58,090 nucleotides of DNA, from the NCBI GenBank assembly GCA_035295125.1, contig DATGJP010000073.1, positions 1 to 58,090 of the forward strand, read 5' to 3'. Of the stretch, positions 9,165 through 18,220 are shown in pieces (within the stretch, counting starts at the first letter, position 1; every line of letters begins with the position of its first letter). Under the pieces are notes generated by a model. It worked only from the letters and a program-made list of their open reading frames with translations. It made no database searches and was not told where the DNA came from. A program made the position numbers and the translations under genes. Source of the DNA: JAICMB01 sp035295125. Lineage in GTDB: Bacteria; Acidobacteriota; Terriglobia; Bryobacterales; Bryobacteraceae.

Positions 9165-10219
9165 TTCTGCGCGTGCGTCTCCCTTCATACTTCCGGCGTT
9201 TCCAGTCTCACAAGCCCGCGGCGAAGCCTGCGGAGCCCCAACCAGCCGCTGCTGTCTTCCCGGAGCCCGCTGAACCTCTTCTCGCTCCGCAACCCGTGTT
9301 CCAGCCGCAATCGGTCTTCGAAGCGCAGCCGGCCTTCGAGCCTCAACCCTTCGAGCCACAGCCCGTCCTCGCCACGCCGGTTTCCGACGACGATGGCGAT
9401 GAAGGCACACTCAAATTGCCGGCAGCCACTCCTCAATCCTTCGAGAACGCGGCGGAAACCGATATAATCGGTGATTTCATGCTCGAAGCGTTCGGAAAGT
9501 CCGACCCGGGTAACGTGCGGACAAACAATGAGGATTATTATCTGCTATTTAGAGATCGCGGACTCTACTTAGTAGCCGACGGAATGGGTGGCGCGCAAGC
9601 CGGTGAGCATGCGTCCAAACTGGCCGCGGAAACGGTGGCGGAGTACATTTGGACCCACGCCGATTCCGGCCCAGAGGTTCTGGCCCAGGCCTTCGAAGAA
9701 GCCAATCGCCGCGTCATCGATGCTGCCTCCAGCGATTCGACCTTGGAGGGCATGGGGACCACCCTCGTTGCCGTGCTGGTGCGCGGCGCAGATCTGTTGA
9801 TCTCTAGCGTCGGCGATTCCCGAGCCTACATCTACGAGGACGGACACCTGCTCGTCATCACGGAAGATCAGACCTGGGTCCACGAAGTTGGCCGCAAACT
9901 CGGACTCGACGAGATCAGCCTCCGCAGCCATCCCATGCGCCACGTTCTTACCATGGCCATTGGTGTCAGCTCGGAACTACGCATCCACTCCTACGTCCTG
10001 AAACCGCAGCCCGGCACCCAAATCCTCTTGTGCAGCGACGGACTGCATGGGGTGGTGGAGGCTCAGCTCATTGCAGACACCCTGTCCCAGTCCAGTTCTC
10101 TCGAACAGAAATGCATGACGCTCATCCATGCGGCTAAGGAAGCGGGCGGACCGGACAACATTACCGCCGTCCTGCTTCAGACAACGGACAAGCCGCCGGT
10201 CTCAGGCACTCCCGATTAA
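9161..10219 (+). CDS. PP2C family serine/threonine phosphatase
   Basis: 352 residues from a TTG start that overlaps the previous stop (TTGA). The first ~105 residues are low-complexity and rich in Pro, Gln and Phe with short repeats (FEPQPFEPQPVL). The catalytic domain follows: RTNNEDYY, LVADGMGGAQAGEHA, SSVGDSRAYIYEDG, LLCSDGLHGVV and GGPDNITAVLL hold the Asp residues that bind two Mn/Mg ions. It would reverse Ser/Thr phosphorylation by Hanks-type kinases. An ATG at 9479 sits just before the catalytic domain and is an alternative start, but has no ribosome binding site. It overlaps tail to tail by 18 bases with mbfA. Confidence 0.88.
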   Translation: MILRVRLPSYFRRFQSHKPAAKPAEPQPAAAVFPEPAEPLLAPQPVFQPQSVFEAQPAFEPQPFEPQPVLATPVSDDDGDEGTLKLPAATPQSFENAAETDIIGDFMLEAFGKSDPGNVRTNNEDYYLLFRDRGLYLVADGMGGAQAGEHASKLAAETVAEYIWTHADSGPEVLAQAFEEANRRVIDAASSDSTLEGMGTTLVAVLVRGADLLISSVGDSRAYIYEDGHLLVITEDQTWVHEVGRKLGLDEISLRSHPMRHVLTMAIGVSSELRIHSYVLKPQPGTQILLCSDGLHGVVEAQLIADTLSQSSSLEQKCMTLIHAAKEAGGPDNITAVLLQTTDKPPVSGTPD

Positions 10220-11173
10220 GATACCGGTCACAAACACCAGCGCGCCTCCGAGCCCGACCTGCAGGGCCGCGGAAATCGTCGGCGTCTCCATGTAGCGATG
10301 CCGAATCCAGGTAATCGCGCCAAGCTCGGCCAATACCACGATCATCGCAACCACCATCGCAATCCGGAAATCGCCGATCAGGAACGGCAGCGTGTGCCCG
10401 ATCCCTCCGAGCGCGGTCATCAGGCCGCAGATTACGCCGCGAACCCACGGGTGTCCACGTCCCGTCAAGCTGCCATCGTCCGATAGAGCCTCCGCAAACC
10501 CCATGCTGATGCCCGCTCCTACCGAGGCTGCCAATCCCACCACAAAAGCGTCCCAACTGCTGTGCGTCGCAAACGCCGCGGCAAACACCGGGGCTAACGT
10601 CGATACGGAGCCGTCCATGAGCCCCGCCAGCCCAGGCTGCACCACCTGCAGCACAAAGAGGCGCCGGTTGGCTTCGTCTTCCTGGTGCTTAGCGTCGCCG
10701 CCAAGTTTGTCCTTCTCCAGTTGCTCGGCGCGATGTTCGTGCGACCGTTCCTCCTGCGCGAGATCGTCCAACAACTGCCGCACCCTGGCATCCTGCGACC
10801 GCGCCGCAGCCCGTTCGTAAAAGTGGCGGGTTTCCACTTCCATGGTGGCAGCCTGGTTTCGCACTATGTCGAGTCCCAACGGCTTCACCAGCCACACCGG
10901 CTTGCGGTTCACGAACCCGCGTACATCCTGCCGTCGAATCAGTGGAATGTGATCCCCGAATTTCTGTCGGGACAGCTCAATCAACCGGCGCCGGTGCCCG
11001 GACTCTTCCTCCCGCATACCATCGAACATCGCCGCCGAAGCCGGAAAATTCTCTCTCAGGCCTTCGGCGAAATCGGCGTAGACACGCTCGTCTTCTTCTT
11101 CGAGTGAGATGGCGAGAGCTAGAATCTCACGTTCGGTAAGGCTGTCGAAGTTTCGCATATCCTCTGCGATCAT
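10202..11173 (-). CDS. mbfA: MbfA-type iron exporter: ferritin-like domain fused to VIT1 transporter
   Basis: About 323 residues from ATG 11173 (ATG 11158 is the alternative; the longer frame would run into the divergent phosphatase gene). The N-terminal half is a ferritin/rubrerythrin-like four-helix domain with paired acidic ligands: ISLEEEDERVYADF, MREEESGHRRRL, MEVETRHFYERA and AQEERSHEHRAEQLE. The C-terminal half (from about residue 175) is a five-helix VIT/CCC1 domain starting PGLAGLMDGSVSTLAPVF. In alpha-proteobacteria MbfA uses this arrangement to export iron and protect against peroxide stress; the same role is inferred here. No Irr- or Fur-type box was recognised. Confidence 0.85.
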   Translation of the reverse strand: MIAEDMRNFDSLTEREILALAISLEEEDERVYADFAEGLRENFPASAAMFDGMREEESGHRRRLIELSRQKFGDHIPLIRRQDVRGFVNRKPVWLVKPLGLDIVRNQAATMEVETRHFYERAAARSQDARVRQLLDDLAQEERSHEHRAEQLEKDKLGGDAKHQEDEANRRLFVLQVVQPGLAGLMDGSVSTLAPVFAAAFATHSSWDAFVVGLAASVGAGISMGFAEALSDDGSLTGRGHPWVRGVICGLMTALGGIGHTLPFLIGDFRIAMVVAMIVVLAELGAITWIRHRYMETPTISAALQVGLGGALVFVTGILIGSA

Positions 11174-11203
11174 CAAAGTATCGCGTTTCGGCGCGAGTTC
11201 ACA

Positions 11204-11776
11204 ATGCCGGGCCAACTCTACCTTATTCGACACGGTGAAACGGAATGGAGCCGCTCGGGCGCCCACACCGGCCGCACCGATCTTCCGCTCACCGATACCG
11301 GCCGCGCGAAAGCGGAGGCACTCCGCCCCGTCCTTGCCGGCCGCACTTTTTCGTTGGTTCTCACCAGCCCGCTTCAGCGCGCGCGCGAAACCTGCCGGCT
11401 GGCCGGCTTTGGCGACGCTGCAGAGGTCGACTCCAACCTTCGCGAATGGGACTATGGCGATTACGAAGGCCGCACCACGCCCGACATTCGGAAAGAGCGG
11501 CCGTCATGGTTCTTGTGGAGGGACGGCGTCCCCAACGGCGAGACTGTCGAACAAGTCGGCGCACGCGCCCAGGCCGTCATTGAGCGGGCCGTACAGGCCG
11601 GCGGCGATGTGGCGCTCTTCGCGCACGGTCACATCCTCCGCATCCTGACCGCCTGCTGGCTCACTCTACCCCCCGACGCGGGACGCCTGTTCGCCTTAAG
11701 CACCGGATCGCTGAGCGTTCTAGGCTACGAGCACGAGACGCGCGTGATCACCCGTTGGAACCTCGAACCCGCCTGA
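11204..11776 (+). CDS. Histidine phosphatase family protein
   Basis: 190 residues of the phosphoglycerate-mutase-like superfamily. The catalytic LIRHGETEWSRSGAHTGRTD is at the N-terminus, LTSPLQRARETCRLAGF supplies the second Arg, and VALFAHGHILRIL the second His. The size and EWDYGDYEGRTTPDI favour the CobC/phosphatase-like branch rather than glycolytic mutase; substrate unknown. Its TGA stop is also the first three bases of a REP-like repeat. The start is ATG 11204, divergent from mbfA across 30 bp. Confidence 0.87.
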   Translation: MPGQLYLIRHGETEWSRSGAHTGRTDLPLTDTGRAKAEALRPVLAGRTFSLVLTSPLQRARETCRLAGFGDAAEVDSNLREWDYGDYEGRTTPDIRKERPSWFLWRDGVPNGETVEQVGARAQAVIERAVQAGGDVALFAHGHILRILTACWLTLPPDAGRLFALSTGSLSVLGYEHETRVITRWNLEPA

Positions 11777-11813
11777 TGCAGACTGGCAGTCTGCGGCGGG
11801 TTGTTAACCCGCC
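11774..11813 (+). repeat. REP-like two-hairpin element, copy 1
   Basis: Starts on the TGA stop of the histidine phosphatase gene. Hairpin 1 is GCAGACTggcAGTCTGC and hairpin 2 is GGCGGGTTgttAACCCGCC. Compared with the consensus of the other copies, both arms of both hairpins have changed together, which preserves pairing. Confidence 0.8.
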
Positions 11814-11856
11814 AAAACCTGCATCCCGACGCGCAGCAACCTCATCTCAAAGACTC

Positions 11857-12402
11857 GTGACCACCGAACAAGACCTCGTCCAAACAACCGCTCTCCTCAA
11901 GAACTTCCCCGCGTCCTTAAGCGCCCTGCTCCGTAGCCTCCCCGAATCCTGGACGCACCGAAACGAAGGCGAAAACACCTGGACCGCGTTCGACGTTGTC
12001 GGCCACCTGATCCACGGCGAACGCACCGATTGGATGCCCAGAGTGAAACGAATCCTTGAATTCGGCGACAGTAAACCGTTCGACCCATTCGATCGCTCGG
12101 CACAATTCCGCGAGAGCCAGGGCAAATCGCTCCCGGAGCTCCTCGATGAATTCGCGCGCCTGCGTGCCGAAAATCTCGCAGCACTGGAAAAGCTAAATTT
12201 GCAGCCCGCCGACCTGGACCGCCCCGGACGACATCCCGCCTTGGGTCCAGTGACCCTGTCCGAGCTTCTCGCCACCTGGGCCGCGCACGATATGACCCAC
12301 CTGCACCAGATCGCCCGCATCATGGCTTACCAGTATCGTGAAGCCGTGGGCCCGTGGCAGAAATTCCTCGGCGTCATGCACTGCGCCGGCCACAGCGAAT
12401 AG
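11857..12402 (+). CDS. DinB family protein
   Basis: About 181 residues from GTG 11857; the longer frame to 11755 would translate the REP-like repeat and overlap the phosphatase gene, so I prefer the internal GTG. It is a DinB/YfiT-like four-helix bundle with probable metal-binding histidines in VVGHLIHGERTDWM (about residue 45) and AAHDMTHLHQIARI near the C-terminus. Such proteins are thiol-dependent metalloenzymes of largely unknown substrate; some act with bacillithiol or mycothiol. A palindrome (12408-12423) follows the TAG stop directly. Confidence 0.83.
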   Translation: MTTEQDLVQTTALLKNFPASLSALLRSLPESWTHRNEGENTWTAFDVVGHLIHGERTDWMPRVKRILEFGDSKPFDPFDRSAQFRESQGKSLPELLDEFARLRAENLAALEKLNLQPADLDRPGRHPALGPVTLSELLATWAAHDMTHLHQIARIMAYQYREAVGPWQKFLGVMHCAGHSE

Positions 12403-12425
12403 GAGCGCCGGGTGCACGCCCGGAC
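12400..12425 (+). repeat. Short palindrome at a stop codon
   Basis: The TAG stop of the DinB gene is followed by GAGCG and CCGGGtgcacgCCCGG, a 5-bp stem. The placement on a stop codon resembles that of the REP-like elements, but the sequence is different and only one copy was seen. Confidence 0.35.
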
Positions 12426-12446
12426 CCAATCAGCCGTCAAATCACC

Positions 12447-12980
12447 TTGAGACCCGCGATCCTCTTACTAGCTGTTTCCCTGCCCGCTGCATGCATGCTC
12501 GCCCAGGACGCCGAGCACCAGGTCTCCGATATCCCCTACGTCCCAACGCCGCAATCGGTTGTCGAAGCCATGCTGAAGCTCGCCAACCTCCGCGATACGG
12601 ACTTCCTGATGGATCTGGGTTCGGGAGACGGCCGCATCGTGATTACCGCCGCCAAGGAATATCACGCTCAGGCATTGGGAGTGGAACTCGACCACGCCCT
12701 GGTCGCTCAGGCGCGCGCGAACGCCGAGCGCCAGCATGTCACCGCAAAGTTCATTGAAGGCGACCTGTTTCGCCAGGACTTGAGCAAAGCCACGGTAGTC
12801 ACGGTCTACCTGACCCCCAGCGTCAATCTCCGGTTGCGCCCCAAGCTCCTGGCCGAATTGGCGCCGGGAACCCGCATCGTTTCCCATCGCTTCGATATGG
12901 GAACCTGGCCGCCTGAAAAGACCCAGGTCGTCGACGGAGAAACCATCTATCTCTGGACCGTCCCAGCCAAAAACCGCTAA
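12447..12980 (+). CDS. Exported SAM-dependent methyltransferase-like protein
   Basis: About 177 residues from TTG 12447, chosen because it opens directly into a signal peptide (LRPAILLLAVSLPAACMLAQ) while the longer frame overlaps the DinB gene. After the cleavage region come IPYVPTPQSVVEAML and a clear SAM-binding motif FLMDLGSGDGRIVITAAK, with ALGVELDHALV as the acidic strand. A methyltransferase fold behind a signal peptide is odd, as SAM is cytoplasmic; it might be membrane-anchored or the start could be internal. Similar short proteins are common in acidobacteria and planctomycetes; substrate unknown. Confidence 0.7.
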   Translation: MRPAILLLAVSLPAACMLAQDAEHQVSDIPYVPTPQSVVEAMLKLANLRDTDFLMDLGSGDGRIVITAAKEYHAQALGVELDHALVAQARANAERQHVTAKFIEGDLFRQDLSKATVVTVYLTPSVNLRLRPKLLAELAPGTRIVSHRFDMGTWPPEKTQVVDGETIYLWTVPAKNR

Positions 12981-12986
12981 CGCGAG

Positions 12987-13406
12987 CTACTTTGCGGGGT
13001 GTGAATCGGGCTTACCATCCCAGGAAAGATAGAACGTGCAGCGCGTTTTTGAACTGCACGACATCCGTTGAATCTCATGCGCTGGAAGAAATGCGAAGCC
13101 GCCCGATTTCAGCAGCGTGTCACCCGCATCCTGCCGCAGCGTGAGCTGGCCCTCGGCGACGAAGATTCGCTCGTTGGAATCGTGGAAGTGCGGCGGAATA
13201 ACGTGCCCGGCGCCGAATCTTACCAGCAGATCAATGCCGCCGGTCGCTTCGTCGGCATGGACCATCGTTCCTTCGGAGCCGTCCACTGAGCCCTTCTCAT
13301 GCTCCCAATTGGCTGTCTCAAGATTAACGACAACAGCTCTCGTATTCGTTTGGCCCGCTGCGATCGCGATGACTCCCGCGATCAGCAGGATATGCCGTGA
13401 CGTCAC
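12987..13406 (-). CDS. Secreted cupin domain protein
   Basis: 139 residues. A signal peptide (MTSRHILLIAGVIAIAAG) is followed by a single cupin barrel with motif 1 IPPHFHDSNERIFVAEGQL (two His and one Glu as metal ligands) and a weaker motif 2 around GFAFLPAHEIQRMSC. It may be a small metal-dependent enzyme or sensor in the periplasm. It lies 25 bp downstream of the AraC regulator gene on the same strand, so the two may form an operon. It converges with the methyltransferase gene, 6 bp apart. Confidence 0.78.
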   Translation of the reverse strand: MTSRHILLIAGVIAIAAGQTNTRAVVVNLETANWEHEKGSVDGSEGTMVHADEATGGIDLLVRFGAGHVIPPHFHDSNERIFVAEGQLTLRQDAGDTLLKSGGFAFLPAHEIQRMSCSSKTRCTFYLSWDGKPDSHPAK

Positions 13407-13431
13407 TGAATCACCCCCTGGAGCGACCAGG

Positions 13432-14271
13432 TTACAGCAACGTGCTCCCGGTCGTATTGGACGGATGCGACATGGCGAAACCCTGATAGAAGTGACGCGC
13501 CAGGTCGCCGTCGTTAGCCAGCAGGATCGCGGGCGTGCTGCCGGAGAAACCCTTGCAGTCGCGGATCAGGTGCGCCTGGTCGTAGTATCCGCACCGCAAG
13601 GCGGTTCCCGCCCAATCGCAAGATGCACCTTGAAGCGCGCGAAATACGTTAGAAAAACGATGAATACGGCAAAAAAGCTTAGGAGCAAGGCCGACCGCGA
13701 AGCTAAAACGCCGCTCAAACTGACGGGGGCTGAGACCAAGTTCCCGCGCGAGTCCAGCAATCTCGAAAGGACCCCTGGCAACGGTTATCCTTCGAACGGC
13801 CTCGGCGATAAGCGGGTCACCGCGGCGGGATGTCCTGGCGGCGGAGAACAGCGCGGTTTCGACATCAGCGAGGGGGTCGGAAGCATCAAGGGCGTCCTCC
13901 AGATTGCGCGACAGCTCTGTCGAGAGGTCTTCGACAGGGGTAAACCTGCCGCGCAGCTCATGCATCGGCTCAGGGAATATCCTGGCCGCGCCGTCCGGAT
14001 GGAACCTGATCCCCAGCACCCTCGCAGGACCTTTCGGTCTCAGTATTAGAGGCCCGTCAATCTGTCCAGCGAGAAAGCAAAGAGGCTGTCTGCGCCACTG
14101 CCCGTTTTCGAACGACTCAAACGGCTGGCCCCGGTTCAGGATCAGTTCCGGGCAGCCGTCGGGTACGATCCGCTGTGGCGCGGCGCCATCGTCGTCCTGC
14201 TCGAGAGTCCAAAAGATCCTGACGAATGGACGCAGCAGGGCTGTTGGCTGAATCTCACGGTACCGAACCAC
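13432..14271 (-). CDS. AraC family transcriptional regulator
   Basis: 279 residues. The N-terminal part (YREIQPTALLRPFVRIFWTL, GQIDGPLILRPKGPARVLGI) matches the sensory domain often found in this AraC subgroup (DUF6597-like). The C-terminal ~100 residues carry two helix-turn-helix motifs: IAGLARELGLSPRQFERRFS and CDWAGTALRCGYYDQAHLIR, with the family CGYYDQAHLIRDCKGFSG pattern. The ligand and targets are unknown; the adjacent cupin gene is a plausible target. Start ATG 14271. Confidence 0.85.
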   Translation of the reverse strand: MVRYREIQPTALLRPFVRIFWTLEQDDDGAAPQRIVPDGCPELILNRGQPFESFENGQWRRQPLCFLAGQIDGPLILRPKGPARVLGIRFHPDGAARIFPEPMHELRGRFTPVEDLSTELSRNLEDALDASDPLADVETALFSAARTSRRGDPLIAEAVRRITVARGPFEIAGLARELGLSPRQFERRFSFAVGLAPKLFCRIHRFSNVFRALQGASCDWAGTALRCGYYDQAHLIRDCKGFSGSTPAILLANDGDLARHFYQGFAMSHPSNTTGSTLL

Positions 14272-14326
14272 CTGAGGATTATATCCCGGCGCTATCGTGC
14301 GGCCTGCACTCGCGGCACGGGCGTGA

Positions 14327-16744
14327 CTAATCGAACCGCAGCACCGTTATCGGGTCGACCCGGGCGGCGCGTCGGGCGGGCAAATAACAGGCGGTCAGAG
14401 CTACGGCGGCAAGGAACAGCGTAACGGCGGCATACGTGCCGGCGTCTGCTGCTGTCACGCCGAACAGAAACCCGGATATCAACTTCGAAGCCGCTAACGA
14501 CACCAGTACCCCCGACGCCAGTCCGACGATGGTCATGCGCAGCAAGTCCGCCATGGCGTGCCGCAACACGTCGGCCGATCGTGCACCCACGGCGATGCGG
14601 ACCCCGAACTCGAACGTCCGGCAGGCAACCGAGTAGGACATCACACCGTAGGTCCCCGTGGCCGCGAGCAGGAGGGCCGCGAGGCCAAACGAAGCGACAA
14701 GCCACACTCCTAACCGGCGGGCCGCCATCGTGTTTGCGACGATCTCTTCGAGCGGCGCGAGGTTGTACACAGGTTGCTCGCTATCCGCCTCCGACACCGC
14801 CTTGCGCACCGAACCGGCAATCGCCTGCGGATCGCCATCGGTACGGACCATCAACGTCATATAGCGTCTCGCGAACTGTGCATGCGGCATGTATATCTGA
14901 GGTGTCGGCGCAAGACCGAGCCCGTACTGCGACACGTCGCTCACCACCCCCACCACCTCGCGAAAAGGAGAATGATCGAAGTTCGCAACGCCTCCCGCCC
15001 GAATTTTCTTGCCGAGTGGCGACTCGCCGGGAAACCATTGCCGGGCGGCAGTTTCACTGATTACGCATACCGGTGGATGTGCCGCGTCGTCGCGAACTGT
15101 CAAGAGCCGACCCTGGCGCAACGGAATTCGGAGAGTCTGAAAATAGTCCGGGCTCACGATGTACCGGTCCGGACTTTTCCGTTCTTCTGCGTGCGCCGGA
15201 CGGCCCTGGATTACGAAGGCGGTCGTGTCGAAGTCGCCCGACATCGGCACAACGCTCACCGCTGCCGCAGTTCGGACTCCAGGAACTGCCGCCAGGTTGT
15301 CCAGGAGACGGCTGACGATCTGGGCCGTCGCCGCCTCGGTGCGATATTTTGCCGACGGGAGCGTCACGGAGGCGGTGAGGACGCCCTGTGGATCGAATCC
15401 TGGGTTCACCTGTCGCAGCCGAAGGAAGCTCTTTCCCAGTAATCCGGTCGCGATCAGCAGCACGAGCGCTAACGCCATCTGTAAGGCAGCCAGAAACTGC
15501 CGCATGCCGTTGTGGCGGTCGCCGGCGATCCTGCCGCTCCTCTTCAATGCCTCTTCGATTCCGGTCGAGCGCAGCCGGAGCACCGGCGCCATGCCGAATA
15601 GGATCGCGGCGGCAAGGGACAGCACCAGAGCGAATACCAACACCCGTCCGTCGAGTGTCACCGCGCCCACATCGGGCAAAACCCGCGCGGCGAAGACAGT
15701 CATGGCGTCCGTACTCCATAGTGCCAGCAGGATTCCAGCCAGGCCGCCCAGGCCGCCAAGCAACAGGCTCTCGGTTAACAGCATTCGGACCAGCCGCGCC
15801 ATTCCCGCACCGAGAGCTTCCCGGATCGCCATCTCCCGCTGTCTGCCGGTCGCTTTGGCCAACAGCAGGTTTGCGATATTGGCGCATGCCATGAGCATCA
15901 GAATCAGGACAGCGGCCTGGAGAGACAGCAGCGGGGCGCGAACATTCCGGGTCATATCCTCGCGCAGGCCCTCGATGCCAGCGCCGAGGTTCGCGTCGGC
16001 TTCGTGTTCGCGCTGCATTTGCCGGCAGCGCACGTCGAGATCCGCCTGCGCCGCGTGAACGGTGACGCCGGGCCGCAAGCGAACGATTGGTAAGAGATGG
16101 CGGCCGTCTCGCGATCCCGGTCCGAATGGTTCCCCAATCGGGCGATACATCTGTGGAGGCTCGTGGTCCAGGCTGCGAGGCAGCGGCAGCAGGTCCGGTC
16201 CGGCGACACCCACAATGGTGTGCGGCCGGTAGTTGAGCGAGACCGCGCGGCCGATCACACCCGGGTCCGATTGAAACCGCGAGCGCCAGTAGTCGTACGA
16301 CAGGACGACAACGTCGTCGCGGCCGTCGCGGTCCTCTTCCGAGAGAAAGAAGCGCCCAATTCTCGGTTTCACCTTCATCACATCGAAGTAGCCGTGCGAA
16401 ACCAGCAGGCAGGAAAGCCGCTCACTCGTCCCAACGCCCGTCAGCACCGGATGAAAGAAGGTCTGGTAAAGGGCCGCGCTCTCTAGTGTCTTGCTGTCGC
16501 GACGCCAGTCTTCGAAATCATCGAAAGAGACCGGGCCGCGCCCGTTCTGGGAGAACATGGACCACATCACGGCCAGGCGGTCTGCGTCGCGGTAAGGAAG
16601 CGGGCGCAACAGCACGGAATTGACGATGCTGAAAACTGAAGTTGTCATTCCGATGGCCAGCGCGAGGGTTGTGATGGCACCCGCGGCCAAACGGCGAGAG
16701 CGAAACAGGATGCGCAAGGCGATCCGGAAATCCTGCCATGTCAT
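14327..16744 (-). CDS. ADOP-type ABC transporter permease without prefix domain
   Basis: About 805 residues from ATG 16744 (ATG 16768 would add eight residues). It lacks the N-terminal prefix domain: MTWQDFRIALRILFRSRRLA leads straight into TM1 (ITTLALAIGMTTSVFSIVNS). Two extracytoplasmic MacB-like domains alternate with two FtsX-like bundles (coupling regions RQREMAIREALGAGMARLVR and FGVRIAVGARSADVLRHAMA), ending PARRAARVDPITVLRFD. There is no PadR gene beside it. It is divergent from a DoxX-like membrane protein gene across about 250 bp. Substrate unknown. Confidence 0.87.
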   Translation of the reverse strand: MTWQDFRIALRILFRSRRLAAGAITTLALAIGMTTSVFSIVNSVLLRPLPYRDADRLAVMWSMFSQNGRGPVSFDDFEDWRRDSKTLESAALYQTFFHPVLTGVGTSERLSCLLVSHGYFDVMKVKPRIGRFFLSEEDRDGRDDVVVLSYDYWRSRFQSDPGVIGRAVSLNYRPHTIVGVAGPDLLPLPRSLDHEPPQMYRPIGEPFGPGSRDGRHLLPIVRLRPGVTVHAAQADLDVRCRQMQREHEADANLGAGIEGLREDMTRNVRAPLLSLQAAVLILMLMACANIANLLLAKATGRQREMAIREALGAGMARLVRMLLTESLLLGGLGGLAGILLALWSTDAMTVFAARVLPDVGAVTLDGRVLVFALVLSLAAAILFGMAPVLRLRSTGIEEALKRSGRIAGDRHNGMRQFLAALQMALALVLLIATGLLGKSFLRLRQVNPGFDPQGVLTASVTLPSAKYRTEAATAQIVSRLLDNLAAVPGVRTAAAVSVVPMSGDFDTTAFVIQGRPAHAEERKSPDRYIVSPDYFQTLRIPLRQGRLLTVRDDAAHPPVCVISETAARQWFPGESPLGKKIRAGGVANFDHSPFREVVGVVSDVSQYGLGLAPTPQIYMPHAQFARRYMTLMVRTDGDPQAIAGSVRKAVSEADSEQPVYNLAPLEEIVANTMAARRLGVWLVASFGLAALLLAATGTYGVMSYSVACRTFEFGVRIAVGARSADVLRHAMADLLRMTIVGLASGVLVSLAASKLISGFLFGVTAADAGTYAAVTLFLAAVALTACYLPARRAARVDPITVLRFD

Positions 16745-16993
16745 ATTCGCGCCATCCATGCAAGGCAACGTCCATCTCTAAGTGTTCTGTTCATTAGTGG
16801 CTTGCGATGCGGGTGTCCGTTTTCGGGATAGACTGGCGCATTCTGGAACAGGAGTCCAGCGGCGGCGGCAAACCCGCTCACCGTCGTAAGCCTGCCGATT
16901 GACTCACGACCGACGACTCGGGATCTTTTCCTTTCGGACCTGATTGTGGGGACAATAGTGGATATCATTGCTGTCCTGGATGGGAGGAGTCCG

Positions 16994-17821
16994 ATGCGCA
17001 TCGCAAGCCTGGGGCATGTCGTCTTTGCGGCCGTCATGATCGCCCTGGGAATCCAAGGCTTGATCAAGGGCGATTTCACTACGGTCTGGCAGCCCGTGCC
17101 CTCCGGTCTGCCTGGCCGCCAGGTGCTCATCTTCCTTTGCGCTTTGATCTCGCTCGCATCGGGTATCGGCCTGCTTTGGAGAGGCGCTGCTGCCCTCTCC
17201 GCACGCGTACTGCTTGCCTTTCTCGTGCTCTGGTTCCTGCTCTGGAGAGTGCGCGCCCTCTTCCTCGCCAGCCTTGTCGACAGCACCTGGGGTTGCGGCG
17301 AGACCCTGGCAATGATGGCGGGCGCCTGGGTTCTGTACGCCGCGTTCGCTACGGCCTGGGACCGGCAGCACCTCGGTTTCGCGACCGGCGAGAAGGGCAT
17401 GCGTATCGCGAGAGTGCTCTACGGTCTCGCCTTGATCCCCTTCGGCTATGCCCATTTTGCCTACATCCAACACACCGCCGATATGGTGCCCGGCTGGCTC
17501 CCCTGGCATTTTGGCTGGGCATATTTCACCGGCGCCGCATTTATAGCCGCGAGCGTGGCGATTCTTGCCGGCGTATGCGCACGGCTGGCAGCCGCCCTCT
17601 CAGCGTTGCAAATGGCCCTGTTCGGGTTGCTGGTGTGGGTACCCGCGATGGCAGCAGGCCATCTCAGCGCCTTCCAGCAGGGCGAGGTTGCGTCCACTCT
17701 GGCCTTGACGGCCGCCGGCTGGGTAGTGGCGGATTCCTACCGTGGAATGCCATGGTTCGGCTTGGCGAATCGCCAGCCTCAGCCATCCGGAGAGCTCGCA
17801 CAGAAACGAATCGTCGCCTAA
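16994..17821 (+). CDS. DoxX-like integral membrane protein
   Basis: 275 residues from ATG 16994, which has GGGAGGAG just upstream; an in-frame GTG at 16946 is less likely. About seven to eight hydrophobic helices are visible, for example VVFAAVMIALGIQGLI, VLIFLCALISLASGIGLLW and FIAASVAILAGVCARLAAAL. The pattern of short tandem helices with FGYAHFAYIQHTADMVPGWL recalls DoxX/DUF4345-type proteins of unknown or redox-linked function. It lies just upstream of a padR-ADOP pair (45 bp), but the padR promoter palindrome in that gap suggests separate transcription. Confidence 0.65.
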   Translation: MRIASLGHVVFAAVMIALGIQGLIKGDFTTVWQPVPSGLPGRQVLIFLCALISLASGIGLLWRGAAALSARVLLAFLVLWFLLWRVRALFLASLVDSTWGCGETLAMMAGAWVLYAAFATAWDRQHLGFATGEKGMRIARVLYGLALIPFGYAHFAYIQHTADMVPGWLPWHFGWAYFTGAAFIAASVAILAGVCARLAAALSALQMALFGLLVWVPAMAAGHLSAFQQGEVASTLALTAAGWVVADSYRGMPWFGLANRQPQPSGELAQKRIVA

Positions 17822-17848
17822 CCGCAAAGCAAGTCCTTCGTCCAAGGC

Positions 17849-17864
17849 TGTAGAATATCTACAG
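17849..17864 (+). promoter_or_regulatory. PadR operator candidate
   Basis: The sequence CTGTAGAATATCTACAG is a 17-bp palindrome (7-bp arms, 3-bp centre) ending a few bases before the padR ATG at 17867. It contains a -10-like TAGAAT and leaves almost no room for a 5' leader, so binding would block initiation. Boundaries are accurate to about two bases. Compare the TCTACA/TGTAGA arms upstream of the third padR at 44109. Confidence 0.55.
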
Positions 17865-17866
17865 CC

Positions 17867-18220
17867 ATGAAGGAACGCTATCAAAACCGCATTGAACTCC
17901 TCCAGGGAACCCTCGATATGCTCATCCTGCAAACCCTGCAATGGGGCGATCAGCATGGCTATGGCATAAGCCAGGCGATCCGAGCCAGCTCCGGCGATAT
18001 CTTGCGCGTCGATACCGGGTCGCTGTACCCCGCCCTGCACCGCCTCGAAAAGCAGGGCTGGGTCAAGTCCGACTGGCGCACTTCCGAGAATCAGCAGCGG
18101 GCCAAGTACTACCACATCACCGCCGGGGGCAAGAAGCAATTAGCCTCCGAGCACTCCCGCTGGAAGCAGCTCGTAACCGCCATAACGGGAGTCATGGAGC
18201 CTGCCGGAGGTGGCCAATGA
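17867..18220 (+). CDS. PadR family transcriptional regulator
   Basis: 117 residues. The family core is clear: IELLQGTLDMLILQTLQWGD, HGYGISQAIRASSGDILRVD, TGSLYPALHRLEKQGWVKSD, WRTSENQQRAKYYHITAGGK. Winged helix plus C-terminal dimerisation helix. Its TGA stop overlaps the ATG of the following ADOP permease (ATGA), so the two are translationally coupled. A palindrome just upstream suggests autorepression. No ribosome binding site is visible before the ATG. Confidence 0.92.
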   Translation: MKERYQNRIELLQGTLDMLILQTLQWGDQHGYGISQAIRASSGDILRVDTGSLYPALHRLEKQGWVKSDWRTSENQQRAKYYHITAGGKKQLASEHSRWKQLVTAITGVMEPAGGGQ

